NCBI GenBank assembly: GCA_018268835.1
Contig: JAFDVU010000040.1
Coordinates: forward strand, 1-44,343
Origin: Acidobacteriota bacterium
GTDB lineage: Bacteria; Acidobacteriota; Terriglobia; Bryobacterales; Bryobacteraceae
Reading direction: 5' to 3'
Length of the DNA stretch: 44,343 nucleotides
In this document: positions 35,722-43,335 of the stretch, one piece after another
Layout of the letters: every line of letters starts with the position of its first letter
Position numbering within the stretch: the first letter of the stretch is position 1
Notes under the pieces: generated by a model
Seen by the model: only the letters and a program-made list of their open reading frames with translations
Database searches by the model: none
What the model was told of the DNA's origin: nothing
Made by a program: the position numbers and the translations under genes

Positions 35722-37055
35722 TTCTCGCGTTCGCGTTCGCCGCGGGCGTGGCCTTCGCGCAGGACACGCGCAGCGTGACCGAGCCTGTCATCCCCAAGAG
35801 TTGCGCCGTGCTGCCCGCGCAACTCAGCTCTATCGACGGGAACAGGACCATCGCGGAAGCCGATGAAGGCAGGCTCGACACGGCGCGCATCCAGAAGGCT
35901 CTGGACGGCTGCTCCAAGGGCCAGGCGGTGGAACTCAAGCCCGACGGTGCGCGCAACGCGTTCCTCTCCGGACCGCTCGACCTGCGCGAGGGCGTGACGC
36001 TGCTGGTTGACGCGAACGCAACGCTGTTCGGCTCGCGCGATGCAAAGGTGTACGAGGTGCGGCCGGGCAGTTGCGGCATCGTGGATCAGGGTGGGCGCGG
36101 ATGCCGCGCGCTGATCAACGGCAGCGGCGTGGCGGGCGCGGCGATCATGGGCGACGGAACCATCGACGGGCGCGGTTGGGCGAAAGTCCTGGGCAAGAGC
36201 GTCTCGTGGTGGGAACTCGCCGAAGAGGCCCGCAAGGGCGGCAACCAGAACTGCCCCAGAATCGCTGTCCTCGACCGCTGCGACGATTTCACACTGTATC
36301 GCATCAGGCTGAAAAACTCGCCCAACTTCCACGTCTCTTACCGCAACGGCAACGGCTTCACCGCGTGGGGCGTAATCATCGATACCCCGAAGACCGCGCG
36401 CAACACCGACGGCATCGACCCGGGTCCGGCGAGCAATGTCACCATCACCCATTGCTACATCCACGCGGGCGACGATAACGTGGCAATCAAGGCCGGCGGG
36501 AAGTGCTCGCACATGACCATCGCGCACAACCACTTTTACACCGGGCACGGAATGAGCATCGGCAGCGAGACCAACGGTGGCGCGGACACCATCCGGGTGA
36601 CGGACCTTTCGATCGACGGCGCCGACAACGGCATCCGCATCAAGAGCAACTCCGGCAAGGGCGGAAAAGTCACGGACGTAGTCTACGACGACGTGTGCAT
36701 TCGCGACACGAAGTACCCGATCTTCATGGACAGCGACTACGCGCACTACGGCAAGAACGGCCCGCGGTTGCCGTGGTTCACGGGAATTGTGCTGCGCGAC
36801 GTGCGGATGCTGGGCGCGGGAAGTCTGACGCTGCAGGGGTTCGACGCCGCGCATCCGTTGGGCATGACATGGGACAACGTGCAGTTCGATTCCCCCGGGG
36901 AGATCAGGGTCGCGGCCGAGTTCGCGAACCTGACGTTCGGCCCCGGCCCTGTGAACCTGAAGGTGAGCGGGGAGGGGGTCCGGGTGACCGGGTCGCCCGC
37001 GCCCGGCGCGGCGAATGCGTGCCGGGACAAATTCGTTCCGATGCCGGGCAGATGA
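35697..37055 (+). CDS. Secreted polygalacturonase (GH28)
   Basis: Hydrolyses demethylated homogalacturonan by inversion. From the GTG at 35697 (AGGAG seven bases upstream) the product has a signal peptide (HTLILAFAFAAGVAFAQ) and 452 residues with a right-handed beta-helix. The four GH28 motifs are intact: NTDGID (236-241), AGDDNVAIK with D259/D260, GHGMSIGSE (283-291), and RIKSNSG with R314/K316. The Asp residues 238, 259 and 260 are the expected catalytic set. The start overlaps the pectinesterase gene by 25 bp. With the epimerase and esterase genes this makes a compact pectin-use operon, though transporter and isomerase genes are not in the window. Confidence 0.95.
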   Translation: MGSPQHTLILAFAFAAGVAFAQDTRSVTEPVIPKSCAVLPAQLSSIDGNRTIAEADEGRLDTARIQKALDGCSKGQAVELKPDGARNAFLSGPLDLREGVTLLVDANATLFGSRDAKVYEVRPGSCGIVDQGGRGCRALINGSGVAGAAIMGDGTIDGRGWAKVLGKSVSWWELAEEARKGGNQNCPRIAVLDRCDDFTLYRIRLKNSPNFHVSYRNGNGFTAWGVIIDTPKTARNTDGIDPGPASNVTITHCYIHAGDDNVAIKAGGKCSHMTIAHNHFYTGHGMSIGSETNGGADTIRVTDLSIDGADNGIRIKSNSGKGGKVTDVVYDDVCIRDTKYPIFMDSDYAHYGKNGPRLPWFTGIVLRDVRMLGAGSLTLQGFDAAHPLGMTWDNVQFDSPGEIRVAAEFANLTFGPGPVNLKVSGEGVRVTGSPAPGAANACRDKFVPMPGR

Positions 37056-37098
37056 GGAAGGCGCGTAGCGGTAGCGGGCCCGAGCCCGGCGCTCCCGG

Positions 37099-37104
37099 TA
37101 TAAT
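37099..37104 (+). promoter_or_regulatory. -10 box (TATAAT) for the SIS isomerase gene
   Basis: A perfect TATAAT ends 12 bases before the ATG at 37117, in a 61-bp spacer otherwise rich in G and C. The predicted leader would be only about six bases. No matching -35 box is visible. A weak hairpin (CGGGC-CCGA-GCCCG, 37075-37088) precedes it. Confidence 0.5.
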
Positions 37105-37116
37105 ACGAAGTAAGCC

Positions 37117-37683
37117 ATGACTCCCGCTTTTCCCGTTCAATACAAGACTGGTCTGCTTGAAGCCATTGAAGCCCTCGATCTTGCGAAAGTGAGTCAGGTG
37201 GTCGATATCCTGAAACAGGCGCGCGCCGAGGACCGCCACATCTTCGTCTGCGGCAACGGCGGTAGCGCGTCCACGGCGTCGCATTTCGCCTGCGATATGG
37301 TGAAAGGCGCGAGCTTCGGCCGGCAGACGCGCTTCCGCATCATGGCACTCACCGACTCGCTGCCCACGCTGACGGCTTACTCCAACGATGTCAGCTACGA
37401 TTGCGTGTTCGAAGAGCAGTTGAAGAATTTCGCGCGGTCCGGCGACGTGGTGATCGCCATCTCGGGTTCGGGTAACTCGCCCAACGTGCTGCGGGCCGTG
37501 GAGTACGCCAATTCGATCGGCTGCCGCACCATCGCGCTCACCGGGCGCGACGGCGGGAAACTCGCGCCGCTGGCGCAGGTCAACGTCCTGGCGCGCACCC
37601 AGCACATGGGGCGCATCGAAGATCTGCACATGATCGTCGCGCACATGATTGCGTACAACTTCATGGATACGGAAAAGCCGTGA
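37117..37683 (+). CDS. SIS-domain sugar-phosphate isomerase, GmhA-like
   Basis: A 188-residue single SIS-domain protein. GmhA relatives convert sedoheptulose 7-phosphate to heptose 7-phosphate for surface glycans. It has the phosphate-binding motifs CGNGGSASTASHFA (45-58) and ISGSGNSPNV, and near the C-terminus a GmhA-like helix RIEDLHMIVAHMI carrying the expected catalytic His. One difference is notable: the Glu that follows the HFA motif in E. coli GmhA (E65) aligns with D60 here, so the activity may differ. A TATAAT lies just upstream. The flippase-like gene starts 6 bp after the stop, suggesting a joint role in making and placing a surface sugar or lipid. GmhA function itself is not certain. 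Confidence 0.82.
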   Translation: MTPAFPVQYKTGLLEAIEALDLAKVSQVVDILKQARAEDRHIFVCGNGGSASTASHFACDMVKGASFGRQTRFRIMALTDSLPTLTAYSNDVSYDCVFEEQLKNFARSGDVVIAISGSGNSPNVLRAVEYANSIGCRTIALTGRDGGKLAPLAQVNVLARTQHMGRIEDLHMIVAHMIAYNFMDTEKP

Positions 37684-37689
37684 CCCGGC

Positions 37690-38682
37690 ATGGCTGACGC
37701 TTCTTCAGCCCCGCGGCGGGCCCTGTGGACGTGGATCCTTCCCAGCGCTCTGGCCGCGGTCCTGCTTTACTATTCGCTGCGCGGGGTGGACTGGGGGACG
37801 GTGTGGTCCACGATCGCGGGCGCTCGCTGGCGGTGGATCGCGATGGCGGCGATCACCACCTGCGCCTCCAGCCTGCTGCGCGCGTTGCGCTGGCGGGTGC
37901 TGCTCAACGCTGCCGGGCGCTTCGACGTCCTCACGGTGTTCTGGGCCACGATGGCGGGCTACCTGGGAAACGCGTTCCTGCCGGCGCGCGCCGGCGAACT
38001 GGTCCGCACATTCATCATCAGCAGCCGCTCGACCCTCACCCGCACCTACGTGCTCACCACGGCGCTGAGCGAGCGCATGATGGATGCGATCGCGCTGGTG
38101 CTGTGGAGCGGAGTGGTGCTGATGGGCGTGCATCCCAAGCCGGTCTGGCTCGACCAACTGAGCCGGACGCTGGCGGTCGGCGCCGGGGCGGGTGTGCTCG
38201 CGGTCATCGTGTTGCCGCATACTGGCGGACTGTGCGATGCCGTGATTCGCCGTCTTCCGCTGCCCGCCGGGATCCGATCCCACCTGACTCACTTCGCCGG
38301 GCAGATCCTGCTCGGTCTCAAAGTATTTCACGATGTGAAGCGGTTCCTCGCCTTCTCCGGTTTCACGGTAGTGATCTGGTGCCTGGACGCCACCGGGGCG
38401 ATGCTGGCGGCGCGCGGTCTGGATCTGGACGTAGGCTTCGCGGTGGCGGCGCTGCTGATTTGCGGGATGGGGTTGGGGAGCGCGCTGCCTTCGACCCCGG
38501 GCTATGTCGGGATCTACCAGTTCGTCGCGGTCAGCGTGCTCACGCCGTTCGGCGTTTCGCGCGACGGTGCCCTGGCGCTGGTGCTGGTGCTGCAGGCGAT
38601 CGGCTACGTGGTTGTGACGGCGTTCGGAGTGCCCGGGCTTTACCGGTTCAAAGGCTGGCGCAACGCGGTCGCAGCGGGATAG
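37690..38682 (+). CDS. Flippase-like integral membrane protein (LPG synthase TM domain family)
   Basis: A 330-residue protein with about eight membrane segments, from the family typified by the membrane half of lysylphosphatidylglycerol synthase (UPF0104/AglD-like). Members flip or transfer lipid-linked groups. Recognisable parts are LLRALRWRVLLNAAG near the first helices, the pattern GYLGNAFLPARAGELVRTFI, LSERMMDAIAL, and the C-terminal ALPSTPGYVGIYQFVAV. It lacks the soluble synthase domain of MprF. It lies 6 bp after the SIS isomerase gene on the same strand and ends 6 bp before the stop of the convergent radical-SAM gene. Its substrate is unknown; a polyprenyl-linked or phospholipid group is likely. 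Confidence 0.85.
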   Translation: MADASSAPRRALWTWILPSALAAVLLYYSLRGVDWGTVWSTIAGARWRWIAMAAITTCASSLLRALRWRVLLNAAGRFDVLTVFWATMAGYLGNAFLPARAGELVRTFIISSRSTLTRTYVLTTALSERMMDAIALVLWSGVVLMGVHPKPVWLDQLSRTLAVGAGAGVLAVIVLPHTGGLCDAVIRRLPLPAGIRSHLTHFAGQILLGLKVFHDVKRFLAFSGFTVVIWCLDATGAMLAARGLDLDVGFAVAALLICGMGLGSALPSTPGYVGIYQFVAVSVLTPFGVSRDGALALVLVLQAIGYVVVTAFGVPGLYRFKGWRNAVAAG

Positions 38683-38688
38683 CCGCGA

Positions 38689-41430
38689 TCAGCCGCGGCG
38701 GACGAAGGTCAGGTTCTCTTCCTGGTCAGCGCTCTGTCTTTCGCTGCTTTCGAGTTGGAAACCGGCGGATTCCAGGAAGCGGACGGTGTCTTCCTTTGTA
38801 GCGGCCCCTTCGTACAAGGGCACCGCGCCCAACTGGACTTCGAGTTTGATGCGGCGGACATCGTGCAGCCGATCGCCTGCCGATCGCACCACGGCGAGGT
38901 CGGCGCCCTGCGCGTCTACGTGCAGGTAATCGACCGTGCGGATGCCCGCGCGGTTCAGGAAGGTATCCAGCCGGATGGTGGGGACCGGGACGGTCTCAGC
39001 GACCCCGAGAGCTTCCGCGCTCACCCACTGGCGCAGCCCCTCGGGGTGAAACGGCAACAGCGAACTCGCCGCATCGAAGCGGTTCAGGTGAAACGCCGCG
39101 CTGCCGTCATGTTCCGCCACCGCCATGGGTAGGACGATGTAGTTGGGCAGGCGGCCCATCAGTCCCGCGGCCAGTGTCAGGTTCGGCTCGAAGGCGTACA
39201 CGCGCAGGCCGGGACGCTTGCGCGCGGCCTCGAGAGTGGATTCGCCGGCGTGCGCTCCCACGTCGATCCAGACTTCGTCGGCGTCCTCGGGCCGGACCGC
39301 GGTGAACTGCTGCGCGGCAGCGTCCCCGGGGGTGTGTACCAGCAACTCGAGCGAGGGTGAATCCAGTTGCCTGCGCGAGGCGATGAAGATGCAGCGCAAC
39401 AGGTGATCGTCGCGCTGGCACTCGCCATCGCCCTTCCACTCCACCTGGAAATCCGGATAGGCTGGCCGGCTGCGAGTGGTGTACACGAAGGGGAACCCCA
39501 TACGGCTGAGCGCCATGGCCACGAACGCCGGGCTGGGGCGGCATCCGAAGCCGGCCACCGCCTGGTCCTTGACTTCGCGCGGCTCGTCGGTGAGTTGATA
39601 GATTGCGCGCGGGTGGTCGGTGATGACGGTTTCGAGCAGGAGCATCTCGTCGCAGCAGGAGGCGAGGTTGCGCAGCGCCGCGATGGGATTTTCGCAGTGG
39701 TAGAGGAGCCCGTAGGAGAAGACGATATCGAAGCGCCCGAGCCGCGCCAGGGGATCGCTCTCCACGTTGATGACGTGGGTCTCGCGCCCGGGGTAGAGTT
39801 CGCGCAAGCGCGCCAGGTTCTCCGGGCGCGCGTCCACGCACACCACGCGGCATCCCTGGCCGGCGAAATACTGGGACAGGTGTCCTACGCCGCAGCCGGC
39901 GTCGATCACGCTCTTCCCGGCGAGCGGCAGGCGCAGGGCAGCCAGGTGTTCGATGCGTGCGCGGGTGATGGCCCGCGCGCTCTCGGTTTCGAAGACGCCC
40001 AGGCCGAGGTCTGCCGGCGGGGGCGGCGGCGGTTCGATGCGCATCGGCGGAGGCGAAAAGCGCGGCGGCAGGAGCGTCTCGATGCCGATGAAGCCGCCGG
40101 CGACCGGAGGTTCCGCCGCGATCACCTGGACTTCGTGAATCCGCGCGCGCGAGACGGTGCCGTCCGGCGCGGTGTTGCGCAGCACCAACCATTGGCCGGG
40201 CCTCGGCGAGTCCAGGTGGAGATCGAAGACGGTCTCGGCGCCGGACGCCTTGCGGTGGTGTTCGCGCGAGACGAGGCTTTTGAGGTCGGCGGCGGCGATG
40301 GAAGCGCCGATGCGGCCCTCCTCCACGGTCGCGCGGACACGGATCCACAACCGCGGGTCGGCGGCCAAGCTGACTCCATCGGGCTCCTCCAGACGCAGCG
40401 CGCAGGCGTAGGCCCACTGGTCGGGCAGGGTCGTCACCAGCAGCGAGCCATCGGGATCGCGCTCCAGGCCGCTACCGTTGCAGGCGGTGGCGTGATCGAG
40501 CCGCAGAACACCGGGGCGCGCGTCGGCGTCGGGGCACTCGGTCCAGCTTCCCGCCGGCACGTCTTCGTCGAGCGGGACGACGCGCGTGAACGGGCTCTGG
40601 CCGCATTTGTCGCGCTTGAACATGATCCACCACTGGCACTCGGCACAGAGCTCGCGCAAGGGGCTGGCGGGGTCGGCGTACATGTGTTTAAAACGCTGCA
40701 ACGCCTGCTCCGGCGAGGTGTCGGAGATGTGGGGGAGCCACTCCACGTCGCGCTCGTGCTGGTAGACGGTAGTGGCGCAGCAGGGCGCCATCTGTCCGTT
40801 GGGCAGCAGGAAGACGCGCATCTGGCAGTCCACGCGCTCGCCGGGATCGGTGAGCATAGTGCGGAACTTGAACGTGTCGTAGTATTCCGCCTGGAAGACG
40901 ACCTCGTCCACCTTGCCGGTCCAGAAACGGATGAACTCTTCCTGCCGGTTGATGGTTTTGCGGAACACCACGTTGGCAACGCTGACCTTCAGGTCCGGAT
41001 AGCGGCGTTTGCGCGCGCGCAGTTCCTCGCAGACTCGAAGCAGATTGCCCAACTCGCCGCCGCGCCGGATGCGACGGTAGGCGTCCGCTTCGATCGCGTC
41101 CACGCTGAGCCGGATCTCGCGGACGGAGAGGGCCAGAATCTCGTCGATCAACTGCGCCGTGAGCAACTGGCCGTTGGTAAGGATGCACGGACGGTGCCCA
41201 TACTCGACCGCCGCGCGCAGGTGGTCCAGAGCGTTGGGATCCATCAGGAAATCGCCCGTGGCGGCGAACCAAAGCTCACATGGCGGGATGGAACTGACGA
41301 ACTTGCGAACCTCGCCGGTGCTTAGGGTCCGCTGCCGCCGCATCGCGTTTGGGCCGTTGAAATGGCACATGACGCAGGTGAGGTTGCACACCTCAGTGGT
41401 GGTGATCGAGGCGATTTCGTGTGGTTCCAT
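38689..41430 (-). CDS. Radical-SAM/SPASM enzyme fused to a beta-rich domain, a class I methyltransferase and an FkbM methyltransferase
   Basis: A 913-residue multi-domain protein without signal peptide or membrane segment. Residues 8-200 form a radical-SAM barrel with the 4Fe-4S motif C15-x3-C19-x2-C22. A SPASM-like Cys set follows (C202, C217, C218, C262, C265, C276), pointing to auxiliary clusters and a peptide or large substrate. Residues about 303-438 are a beta-rich domain (LWIRVRATVEEG; WLVLRNTAPDGT) that also ends the divergent radical-SAM protein. After a Pro-rich linker (455-473) comes a class I methyltransferase (about 474-680; SAM motif VIDAGCGVGHLSQYF). Last is an FkbM methyltransferase (about 715-910; WIDVGAHAGE, VYAFEPN, VDYLHVDAQGADL). 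No strong ribosome-binding site precedes the ATG. Substrate unknown; I know of no characterised protein with this order of domains. Confidence 0.88.
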   Translation of the reverse strand: MEPHEIASITTTEVCNLTCVMCHFNGPNAMRRQRTLSTGEVRKFVSSIPPCELWFAATGDFLMDPNALDHLRAAVEYGHRPCILTNGQLLTAQLIDEILALSVREIRLSVDAIEADAYRRIRRGGELGNLLRVCEELRARKRRYPDLKVSVANVVFRKTINRQEEFIRFWTGKVDEVVFQAEYYDTFKFRTMLTDPGERVDCQMRVFLLPNGQMAPCCATTVYQHERDVEWLPHISDTSPEQALQRFKHMYADPASPLRELCAECQWWIMFKRDKCGQSPFTRVVPLDEDVPAGSWTECPDADARPGVLRLDHATACNGSGLERDPDGSLLVTTLPDQWAYACALRLEEPDGVSLAADPRLWIRVRATVEEGRIGASIAAADLKSLVSREHHRKASGAETVFDLHLDSPRPGQWLVLRNTAPDGTVSRARIHEVQVIAAEPPVAGGFIGIETLLPPRFSPPPMRIEPPPPPPADLGLGVFETESARAITRARIEHLAALRLPLAGKSVIDAGCGVGHLSQYFAGQGCRVVCVDARPENLARLRELYPGRETHVINVESDPLARLGRFDIVFSYGLLYHCENPIAALRNLASCCDEMLLLETVITDHPRAIYQLTDEPREVKDQAVAGFGCRPSPAFVAMALSRMGFPFVYTTRSRPAYPDFQVEWKGDGECQRDDHLLRCIFIASRRQLDSPSLELLVHTPGDAAAQQFTAVRPEDADEVWIDVGAHAGESTLEAARKRPGLRVYAFEPNLTLAAGLMGRLPNYIVLPMAVAEHDGSAAFHLNRFDAASSLLPFHPEGLRQWVSAEALGVAETVPVPTIRLDTFLNRAGIRTVDYLHVDAQGADLAVVRSAGDRLHDVRRIKLEVQLGAVPLYEGAATKEDTVRFLESAGFQLESSERQSADQEENLTFVRRG

Positions 41431-41451
41431 GGCTTGCGACGGACGAGGACA

Positions 41452-41470
41452 GGCGTGCGGCCGCCACGCC
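41452..41470. repeat. Hairpin in the leader of the radical-SAM fusion gene
   Basis: GGCGTG (41452-41457) and CACGCC (41465-41470) form a 6-bp stem with a GC-rich seven-base loop, about 22 bp upstream of the ATG at 41430. It may affect translation; nothing more can be said. Confidence 0.4.
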
Positions 41471-41525
41471 TCCCACTACACTAACATAGGCCCGTTCGTA
41501 TCTCCGTCACCCTATTCAAGTCGTC

Positions 41526-41547
41526 TCTCAAGTCTCAATATATGAGA
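41526..41547. promoter_or_regulatory. Candidate operator between the two radical-SAM genes
   Basis: TCTCAA occurs at 41526-41531 and 41533-41538. The second copy forms part of the perfect inverted repeat TCTCA-ATATA-TGAGA (41533-41547). This AT-rich stretch lies centrally in the 152-bp divergent spacer, about 35 bp before the plus-strand start, where a shared regulator could act on both genes. Confidence 0.4.
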
Positions 41548-41582
41548 AAGATGGCTGGTAATCGAACTCTTGTAATATAGTG

Positions 41583-43115
41583 ATGGTAGACCAGCAACCC
41601 TCCATGGACGGCTCCCTCGTATCCGGTACGATTCAACGGATCGCGCAGGTTTATCTGTTCGACACCTGCACACTTCGATGCGGATACTGCTGGCTCGCCG
41701 AGAACGGCAACGTTCTCGATATGCGCCAACTGGAACGTTTCAAAGACCCGGCGTTCCTGGAGCAGGTCACCTCCTTCTTTCTCTCCCGGACCACACCTCT
41801 GGAGAGGTGGCTGCTGCTGCTCAGCGGCGGCGAACCGCTGATCGCGCCGAATCTCTCCCGCCTGCTGGCGCCGTTGCTCGACGCCGGCAACCACGCCGGT
41901 CTGTACACGGGCCTGATGGTTGGGCGGAATCATCCCGGTTTCCGGTTCCTGCTGGAGAATCCCTACCCGAGAACCGATTATGTGATGGCGTCGATGCACC
42001 CCGAAAGCGAGGAGGAGGAAGCGGAGTTTCTGGAGAAGATTCGGATGCTCAAAGCCGCCGGCCACAAGGTGCTGGTCCGGTACGTGGCGGCACCGAAACG
42101 GCTCCACCGCCTCGAAGAACTTTCGGAACGTTGCCGCGACTTGGATGTGGCCTTCTACCCGACCACGCTCTTCTCCCGGAACTACCCTGACGCTTACACT
42201 GCGGAGGAGAAGGAGCATTTGAGCGCTCATTTTTCCAGCTTGAGCCAGCACGTTCAACTGGAAGGCGGCCTGGACACAGACGGACTGCGCTGCCACGCCG
42301 GCAGCAGTCTCATCAGCGTGAATCTTCAGACTGGGAACATCACACCGTGCATCACGGTGCACCGCCCGGTGATCGGCAATATTTTCGAGGATCGTCTGTC
42401 CCTGGCCATCGCTCCAGGTTTTTGCCCCGAGCCGGGGATCGCGTGCGTCTGCGATATCCACTTTCAGCAGGACGTTGTGCCGGGGGCGGCCGAGCATTCG
42501 CGCTTCGTTCAGATCGCGGGCGGATTCGCACCGCCCCGCGACTACGGGACGGAGTTGGCGACGATGCGGCGCGGCGGGGTTCGGTTTTCCCCGCACAACC
42601 GCATCGGGATCGGCGAGGTGCGCGACGACAGCCGCCTGTTCTACACCAATGAAGAGGTCCGTGAGAGGTACCGGCGGACCCACAACAGGCCCCGCACCTC
42701 CCTTTCGCGGAAGGTGGTCCGCGAACTTTCCGCGCCGCTCACGCACCTCAAATCGTGCAGTTCGGCGGCCCGAATCTCAGATAGGACTCCCGTGCGGATT
42801 ACGACCGCTCCCGGCCGCTGGTCGTGGGCCGCGTCCTTGCCGCTGGCCGTCGATCCCGCGCCCGACATCAGTGCGTGGCTGCGGATCCGCACCACGGTCC
42901 AGGAGGGAGAGGGCGGTTTCGGCGTGCTGAACAGCGGTGGCGGTTCCTACCAGGACCGATGCTTCCTCCCAGCGGACAATCTGGCGCGCACGGTGTTTCT
43001 GAAGCTTTCCAGTCCGGCCAAGGCGTCCAGCCTCATTGTGGAAAACTCCACGGCAGACGGCACTCGAGCCGAAATCCTACTCCATTCCATCGATGTCCTG
43101 CTAACCGAAGCCTGA
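41583..43115 (+). CDS. Radical-SAM/SPASM protein with C-terminal beta-rich domain
   Basis: A soluble protein of 510 residues (511 if the overlapping GTG at 41580 is used; numbering here follows the longer form). Residues about 20-235 are a radical-SAM barrel with C30-x3-C34-x2-C37 and the SAM-binding LSGGEPL (82-88). Later Cys residues C238, C257, C282, C289 and C291 suggest one or two SPASM auxiliary clusters, as in enzymes that modify peptides or proteins. A less conserved segment (about 296-400) leads to a C-terminal beta-rich domain (402-509) matching the one in the divergent fusion protein (WLRIRTTVQEG; SLIVENSTADGT). No good ribosome-binding site is visible and an AT-rich spacer precedes it. 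Its target is unknown; the two proteins probably act on the same or related substrates. Confidence 0.87.
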   Translation: MVDQQPSMDGSLVSGTIQRIAQVYLFDTCTLRCGYCWLAENGNVLDMRQLERFKDPAFLEQVTSFFLSRTTPLERWLLLLSGGEPLIAPNLSRLLAPLLDAGNHAGLYTGLMVGRNHPGFRFLLENPYPRTDYVMASMHPESEEEEAEFLEKIRMLKAAGHKVLVRYVAAPKRLHRLEELSERCRDLDVAFYPTTLFSRNYPDAYTAEEKEHLSAHFSSLSQHVQLEGGLDTDGLRCHAGSSLISVNLQTGNITPCITVHRPVIGNIFEDRLSLAIAPGFCPEPGIACVCDIHFQQDVVPGAAEHSRFVQIAGGFAPPRDYGTELATMRRGGVRFSPHNRIGIGEVRDDSRLFYTNEEVRERYRRTHNRPRTSLSRKVVRELSAPLTHLKSCSSAARISDRTPVRITTAPGRWSWAASLPLAVDPAPDISAWLRIRTTVQEGEGGFGVLNSGGGSYQDRCFLPADNLARTVFLKLSSPAKASSLIVENSTADGTRAEILLHSIDVLLTEA

Positions 43116-43177
43116 GCCGCCGCGCGGGTCCGGACTCCCCTGTAACTTGTCCCAGGAAACTCCAGAACTGCGGCGTG

Positions 43178-43240
43178 ATGGCGTGTACGCCTCCGGTCTA
43201 TACGTACCAGAATTCAAGTTCTAGTACTATTACTGCCTAG
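43178..43240 (+). other. Possible 20-residue peptide ORF after the radical-SAM gene
   Basis: An ATG at 43178 (GTG one codon earlier) opens a frame for MACTPPVYTYQNSSSSTITA, ended by TAG at 43238-43240. It lies 62 bp after a radical-SAM/SPASM gene, the usual place for a modified-peptide precursor. Against it: no ribosome-binding site at a good distance, no leader-core layout, and the Ser/Thr run is made of AT-rich codons in what may simply be AT-rich spacer. Listed as a candidate only. Confidence 0.2.
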
Positions 43241-43247
43241 CTCGATC

Positions 43248-43273
43248 TTGGCAAATGGTACTGTTCCAGCCAA
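43248..43273. repeat. Inverted repeat before the PEP-CTERM gene
   Basis: TTGGC (43248-43252) pairs with GCCAA (43269-43273), and TGG (43256-43258) with CCA (43266-43268), leaving AAA bulged. It is about 63 bp upstream of the PEP-CTERM start, in an AT-richer spacer (43116-43335) that holds no confident gene. It may be an operator or an RNA hairpin. Confidence 0.4.
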
Positions 43274-43335
43274 GATTCCCCGTGAACTTCTCGGTTTCAT
43301 GTAGTACGCTTAATTGGACTTGGTGAGAATTCGAC

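Noticed and set aside
37075..37088. Intrinsic terminator after the polygalacturonase gene
   Set aside because: The stem is only 5 bp and no T-run follows.
43248..43273. Sigma-54 promoter before the PEP-CTERM gene
   Set aside because: TGGCA is present, but the GC that should follow ten bases after the GG is absent (TG instead).
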